From Euryodendron excelsum (lineage: Eukaryota > Streptophyta > Magnoliopsida > Ericales > Pentaphylacaceae), in assembly GCA_033060915.1 (NCBI GenBank), contig CM065394.1, positions 18,506,501 to 18,570,500 of the forward strand: a DNA stretch of 64,000 nt. Reading direction: 5' to 3'. The position numbers were made by a program, and so were the translations under genes. The notes under the pieces are model-generated. The model saw nothing but the letters and a program-made list of their open reading frames with translations, had not been told where the DNA came from and did no database searches. This document shows positions 57,948 to 64,000 of this stretch, piece by piece. Within the stretch, counting starts at the first letter, position 1. Each line of letters starts with the position of its first letter.

Positions 57948-60623
57948 CTATACATGACCACCTGTACCACATGGGGGTGGCCTCCTCTCTCGTCTCGATT
58001 TACGGGTAAAGACCCGTGTGATACTACGTAGTCTCGACTGAGATGGCTCTGCCTGGGTGATCTGTGAAACGCCCTCAGGAGGTATATGCTGATGTGGGTC
58101 AATGGTAGGGCCTACGTCGACTGTATCAATAGGAGGCCTACTGCTAACCTGAGTGAGCTGAGATGACCCATCTACCTGTGATGGTGGTATGGGATGTGTA
58201 GTCTCGGATGGCACAGTAGATGGACCGTGACCCTGGGTGTCCATGAAAGGCATCTCTATACGGTACCCTTCAGGTAACAATGGATCGAAAAGTGCATGAA
58301 ATCCCATATCATCTCCGACGGGCAAAGAACCAGATCGCTGGTCATAAAAAACAGGAGAAACGTCGTGGCGGGGTGCAGTGCGACGAGGTCTCACCTCGCA
58401 ACTGGTCGCATATGATGATGAGGGTACATATCGAGGGTCACTATGATATGTATATACTGGCATACTCGGTGTGACATGTGATGTAGGTGTCTGGATCGAG
58501 GCTGGCTGGCCAACTGAGTGATGCGCCTGCGAAACTGAGGGCTGGGCAACTGAGGGATGCGCCTGTGAAACTGAGGGCTGGGCAACCGAGGGCTGGGCCT
58601 GCGAAACTGATGGCTGGCCAACTGAGGGATGGGCCTGCGAAACTGATGGCTGGGCCTGCGATATACGTTGCTGCTCCCGTAATATGTCTAGTGACTTGGT
58701 ACACAAGTCACGAGCCCTATACATGTCCTCTAGTGCCGGCTCAGTCCCAAACCCATATATAGCACGATCTATAAGATGATGCACGGTCGTGAAATGACGG
58801 GTCTGCAAAATGAAGCATAATTTTTATGTCCCTTTACCACATCATATTTGCTTTGAAAAACCATATTACGTAAAAAACTACTAACCGCAATCTCTATCGT
58901 AGACCCAACCTCCAGGTAGCCTCGATCTGGGCGGTGAGCTGGATTGCCCACTAATGGGCGTGTGATACGGCGATACCACTGCATATATGGATCGTCATAT
59001 CGCATGTCTCCAGCAGTAGGAACCCCAACAACAATATGATCGCGGCGCTGCTGCCATCGCTGTATGTACTGTATATGATAGTCCATCCAATCGGTGTTAT
59101 GTCTCCCACGCCCATCTAAACCATGTAAGTCCGGAGATGTGTTATGAGCCTGTGGAATGACCTATCTGAAACCAAACTGTCGGCATACACGATCAGGTAA
59201 ATGCCACTCTACGACCTCAAAGCATAATAATGGAGATCGAGTCATCCAGATATCGCTCCCAGCTCGACAATAATCTGGAAGTGAATCGATGATAGCATCA
59301 TATGGCCTCCATGCGAACTACAAACACATAAAAATGTGGTACCCATTACTAATTGAAATATATGAACCAAAAAACTAAACATAAATATAGCTAAGGAGTA
59401 TTCATACCTCGTCCGGCCTCAAGCGGTCCAACTGGTCGCGATATACACGGACAACATGGGTCGACACTGTATCTGTATGATATCTCGATCTCCATCTGAC
59501 AGATATGTGTACATAATATGAAAACTATGTTTAATGACTGAAGATATAAAGGTAAATATAAATAACTACTAGGTACATACCTAGCTCCCCACGGGCCACC
59601 GGGTAACTGTACCCCATCTATATCCAAGGGCTGCTGGCCATCAGTAGGCTGATCTCTACGACTAGGGCACATGCGCAGGAATCTCTCCCAAACCCATATC
59701 TGAATAAAGTTCAATGTTAAAACAAATACTAAATGAAATAAAAATAAAACATTACGGCATACTGGATAAAGTGCAAAGTTATTGAACCTGCAACAAAAGT
59801 AGTGTGCCTGCTATCTGCTTCCCATCTGGCTTCGTCGCCCGGCACATCGACCTATAAAGCATAGCTAAGGTCGCACTGCCCCAGCTATATCTCCCTGCCG
59901 CGTCTAAGTCCTCCAGAAATGGAAGGTATGATAGTCTGACAAGAGTCTGGGATAAATCTGACATCAGCACCCCCCCAATCAGGCGAAGTATGTATGCACG
60001 TGCGTGCCGCTGTACAGTAACATCATCAGCTCCAGCTGGAAGGGCCTGGAAAGTGTCACGGAGCCATGTAAGCCGAACACGGCCCCTATCTAACTGCTCT
60101 GGGGGTGGGGCCACACCTAACAACTGGACACACAAGTCCTGCCACTCCTGCACAGTACTCCGAACCTCCCGTCGGATGATAGGATGACCATCGACAGGTA
60201 GTCCTAATAATATAGAAACGTCCTGCAAAGTAATGGTAGCCTCCCCGATAGTCAGATGGAAGGTATGGGTCTCCTGTCGCCAACGCTCTATGAACGCCGT
60301 GATCAAATGATGGTCCAACCGGATCATCCCTACTCGGTAGACACCATAGAACCCAGCACGTAGTACATACTGCAAAATACGTGGGTGTATCACATCGTAT
60401 AAATGACTGGCGGCGCGTCTGCATTTAAGAGGATCTGTACCCTACATCATTAATTGGAAGGGCATTAGTATACACATGAAATCCCACAAAATATATGCAT
60501 AAATATAAAACATATTATAAATGCGTATACCCCATGGTCCCATATCCAACTCGATCGATGATGGCTTTGTAACGTCAGCACAGTACGATCGATAGGCCCA
60601 GGAAGAGCCGTAGCTGTATCCAT
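57948..60623 (-). CDS. Plant mobile domain (PMD/MAIN-like) protein, six exons, one premature stop
   Basis: Proposed exons: 60531-60623, 59788-60441, 59581-59699, 59408-59495, 58886-59317, 57948-58802. All introns are GT-AG and all joins keep frame: 746 codons. PMD is a nuclear domain found in MAIN/MAIL1, linked in Arabidopsis to gene and transposon silencing, and in transposons. Residues 1-31 end SSWIWDHG; exon 2 has the core ASHLYDVIHPRILQYVLRAG, FIERWRQETHTFHL, LQDVSILLGLPVDG. Exons 3-5 continue it (VWERFLRMCPSRRDQ, ERVYRDQLDRLRPDE-like part, SRSPLLCFEVVEWHLPDRV-like part). Exon 6 has a Gln/Pro/Ser repeat (SVSQAHPSVGQP) and a basic end. One stop (59162-59164, residue ~370, probably CAG to TAG) breaks it. 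It follows the transposase on the same strand, so it looks like MULE cargo. Confidence 0.85.
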
Positions 60624-60953
60624 AACACCTGCAATTGACACGTAACATATGGGGTTAAAACAGTAATAAAATAAATGATGTAAGGGTCTGCAAAGTCATT
60701 GGGTTTCTGCACAAAAGCTGTCAATGATAGGATCAATACCTCAGAGACCTACAAATATCACATCTATGCATGTGAACGATGTGACAAAACCCTAAAAAAA
60801 CTATCAATGAAATACAAATAAGCCTTACAATTAATACGATAAGTTCAAATGCAATTAAGTTCAAATATACGCTTAATGACAACCAACCATTATCTTAAAT
60901 AGAAATACAAATTGTTCTTCACTAGGTAGCTAATTGTTCTTCCAATACATAAA
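60624..60953 (-). other. Intergenic region between transposase and PMD gene
   Basis: 330 bp, AT-rich. It should hold the transposase 3' end and the promoter of the PMD gene; no clear TATA box or repeat stands out. Confidence 0.45.
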
Positions 60954-63888
60954 TCAGGCAGTCCGATTTGGACATTTACGCCTATCATGGCCTTTTTGTT
61001 TACAAATACCGCAATTATTGAATTGTCGTCTCCTAGAGACGTCCATCTCATTCTGGATTCGTTTGTTTTTTGGACGCCCTGGCGTAGCTTCTCGTCGACG
61101 GGTTGGATCTGGAATGAGCTTAGGACCATCATAGGAAACCCAATAATGCTCGTGCACCATCGGTTGGAAACTTGATTCGTACACGTGAGCAAAAACGTCG
61201 AGATTATATTGAGGAGCAATTAAGCCCCATGGTTGTCTTCCTGTTTTCGCGCAAACTGCCAGCATGTGCGAACAAGGATAATGGTAGATGACCCATTTTC
61301 CGCAGTCACACGAGGGAGGATTCAAAGTCACCGGATGTCTGTTATTCCCTTTCGTGCCTACTGGGTTTGTAATAACCTCAGCGGAACCCTGAGCCCTGCA
61401 TTTGGAATATACTAACTTCATAGTTGTAATAGAGATGCAGACTTCTACAAATCTATCAATAAACAGTGTGAATTAAAAAAAACTGTATAAATTTTATGAC
61501 ATTACCAATTAAAGACATTAACGCGATGCATCGCCGATCGAGCTTGATAAGATTCTATCTTCTTTTGCACTTTCGATGTGTACCTCAACCCCTTCTCTGC
61601 GGCACGATGAATTTGTACTTGTTTCTCGGTGAAAGTTGCCACCAAACGGTAAAAAGTTACCTGAACACATGCAGTTATGGGCAAGTCTCGTGCACCTCTT
61701 AAGACATTATTATAGCACTCTGAATCGTTGGTGGTTAAAACTCCCCAACGATAACCTCCGTCATGCGCCAATGTCCACTTCCTAGGGTCCTCGTTGCACA
61801 GGTCGCGAAATGCTTTTGTCGCTGACTCCGTTTGTAAATTTTTAATCTCATCCATTGCCTCGTCGAACTTACGCACCTGACGGGCAGTTCCAGCTTTCCA
61901 TATAAGATCCTTAACTTTAGCATTGTTGAACTTTTTTTGGTAATTACTTTTAAAGTGCCTAAGGCAATATCGATGGACTCCAACTGGTTGCCCGTCTCGT
62001 GGACTTTCCCAATAATCTTTTACTGCACTCAATATGGTTGCATGCCGATCAGAAATCAATGTGATCCCCTCTTTCCCTGGCACAATAAGATGTCTGACAT
62101 GGTAGATAAACCATGACCAATCACGATAGTTTTCCGATTCAACTACTGCGAAAGCTAGAGGGAAAACATTGTTGGCAACAGTTTTGGCCACAGCAATCAA
62201 CAACACTCCTGTATATTTCCCATAAAGGTGGGTACCATCGATACAAATCACTGGAGGGCAGTGGTTGAAACCTTCAATGCATGGACGGAATGCCCAGAAA
62301 ATTCTGTCAAGCGCGACGTCGGCAGACCTTCCAATGTCACGTGTTTCCAATACCACAGCTGTGCCCGGGTTCCTGAACTGCAACGTTCTCATGTACCTTG
62401 GTAACTTCTCATAGAACTCATCCCAATCCCCGAAAACCATCGCAATGGACTTTGTTCTTCCAAGCCAAGCTTTTTTGTATGAGACTGTGAAACCAGCACT
62501 ACTTTTTACACTCTCGATTATGGAAGCTATCTTCCATCCAGGGTCTTCCTGTACACCACAACAAAATAAATATTCAATCTTTATATTCATATGAGCATTA
62601 CTGCATAATATCCAAACATCTTACTTTTAAGTTACAATTTATAAGAACTTACCGCAACTTGTGTCTTAATCATGTGTGCAATGAATGTCGAATTAAGGTT
62701 GCGGTGATCCAAACTCTCCATCCCATGTAAACAAGTATGAGGCCCAGGGTATTGTGTGATTTCAAACAAAGTATGCTTCTTCTTTAAACAGGCACGCAAT
62801 TTCCATGGGCAATCATGACTGCACCTGGTGCTCCAAACCTTTTTATTTGTTTCTACAACATAATAATGTTTGTTCCTCTTCACATGATACCAATTACATG
62901 CACGGATCACTGCATCCTTATCTCTAAAAACCATACCTTTTGCAAACTCTGAATTAACATCTGACCATGTTGGACCGCGATGGTATAAGTCTCGATCAGC
63001 TGCGGAATCATCTACCCCATCCAGGTTCGTAAAAAAGGGCACCGGATTGTCATTCAATTCATTCACTTGTTCTTGCCCATCGTCATCAGAGTCGTCATTT
63101 TTCATCATTTCTTATTAAAACATCAACATCTTCCTCTGATTGATCGGATTGAACAATATCTACATCTTCATCTTCATCTATCCCTCTACCAATCTCATCA
63201 AGGCCCACAAGTCGTTCTACAGGATCCATACTTGTACTGGGACCTCCCGCCTCTACGCACCCCCCTTGACCCGAAGCATATTGTGGGTGATATGTGGGTG
63301 GATTGTCAAAGTCATGCAATTGTTCAACATTACTTAGACCCTGTGAGTAATCATTGTATGGGTGTGAACAAGTTAGGCATCGATTGTCCTGGCGCATCCT
63401 CTTCAATTGCGCTTCGACTACTATGCCCAACTGTAAGCATTCTAGTAAATGTCCCTAAATCCGATGCATCACCTCTCCCTCTCAAGATTTCACCGTAGGA
63501 CTGGACATCTCCCCAATTAAAATCAGGACGATTGTGACTGGTGGTCATTGTGGATATGTCTTTCTCAATGTACATTTCAACACAATACATGTCAGGATAT
63601 CTCGAAGGGAGATTTAACACAGTTTGCAATGTCTCGTCATCCTTAACTGACAACTTCTTATATATCCATACTTCTCCATTTCGTCTAACAGGGTATCTAC
63701 ATATGAACTTTATGTTTACATGCTCTCCAAACTCATCCATCTTAGGAATGATTATGTCTCGTAACCCACCAAGTGAGGTTCCCAGTTCTACATTATAACA
63801 TCCACTAGCCTCTATATCATAGGCTATCCCTTCTCTTCGATCTCGGACTATCTTCCCCCCCCCAATAAAACAGTACCATTGTCGTCAT
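60954..63888 (-). CDS. MULE (MuDR-type) transposase, three exons, N-terminal frameshifts
   Basis: Cut-and-paste transposase of a Mutator-like element. Proposed exons 62653-63888, 61506-62548, 60954-61395; introns of 104 and 110 bp with GT-AG ends. The N-terminal exon has a variable part, an acidic linker, then the MuDR DNA-binding-like domain (FAKGMVFRDKDAVIRACNWY; CSHDCPWKLRAC; HTCLHG). Exon 2 has the DDE domain: CIDGTHLYGKYTG (first Asp), TLISDRHATI (second Asp), TTNDSECYNNVL (probable Glu). Exon 3 has a SWIM zinc finger (CDCGKW...PCSH) and a zinc knuckle (CGICKQKGHDRRKC). Exon 1 has apparent frameshifts at a 9-G run (~63855), near 63360 and in an A5 run (~63099). The start at ATG 63888 is inferred. 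Confidence 0.88.
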
Positions 63889-64000
63889 TACTTACCTGTG
63901 CCTACCATCAAACAAAATGGTTTGAGAATAAAAAAAGTAACACATATATTTACAAAGCAAATAATGGTTTTGACAAGTAAGGTACTAACAAACTAAAAGT

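Larger units (their letters stand above)
55330..64000 (-). mobile_element. Mutator-like element with PMD cargo, right end outside window
   Basis: Transposase, PMD gene and unknown ORF follow each other on one strand within 7 kb. Transposase and PMD genes are known to co-occur in some plant MULEs. Terminal inverted repeats and a 9-bp duplication could not be tested because the right end lies beyond 64000. The left end is a guess: the palindrome cluster and the 178-bp array may lie inside or outside. Confidence 0.55.

Overview
The window is plant nuclear DNA, most likely from an angiosperm with a large, repeat-rich genome. I see no cellular housekeeping gene, tRNA, rRNA or CRISPR array. Almost everything is transposable element. 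The bulk consists of giant Ty3/gypsy elements of Ogre/Tat type: LTRs of about 5 kb, ends TGTAAGCACCCC...GCGACA or GCAACA, and a primer-binding site TGGCGACTCC two bases after the LTR. The species cannot be named from this.

Layout, 1-45 kb: a nest of these elements. Element B (plus strand) has the end of its 5' LTR at 2640-3169, a PBS at 3172, a decayed gag at 4.7-6.5 kb and its 3' LTR at 29299-31089. Element A (minus strand, 6709-23657) sits inside B. It has two 5.3-kb LTRs and a perfect 5-bp target duplication (AGAGT). Both elements have gag but no recognisable protease, RT, RNase H or integrase, so they look non-autonomous. Both carry, antisense to their own transcription, a broken gene with a plant mobile domain (PMD). 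A ~2.6-kb LTR-like insertion interrupts the PMD gene of B. B lies in an older inverted LTR (D), which also holds two solo LTRs: 33016-38672 (+, TSD GTGTA) and 38804-43572 (-, TSD AGGGG). At 45.2-48.67 kb there is a truncated LTR of a related family (C).

48.67-54.4 kb: a truncated Ty1/copia element (gag start, PBS, 1.45-kb LTR; minus strand), then a second gypsy relic (minus strand) whose gag stays in one frame for 1.7 kb and is broken by stop codons, followed by a retropepsin-like stretch.

54.4-64 kb: AT-rich spacer, a cluster of short palindromes, an array of six 178-bp tandem repeats, then three minus-strand genes in a row that look like the cargo of a MULE DNA transposon. From right to left these are a MuDR-type transposase (three exons), a six-exon PMD gene that is nearly intact (746 codons with one premature stop), and an unrecognised 213-codon ORF preceded by G-box-rich 82-bp repeats. 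The right end of the MULE is outside the window.

The most interesting themes are: (i) PMD genes carried three times by two unrelated transposon classes; (ii) LTRs packed with short hairpins whose arms differ between families but keep pairing; (iii) 21-bp 9-3-9 palindromes placed just upstream of LTR TATA boxes and also upstream of the antisense PMD genes; (iv) a box conserved in all LTR families. All coordinates, splice sites and alignments were made by eye.
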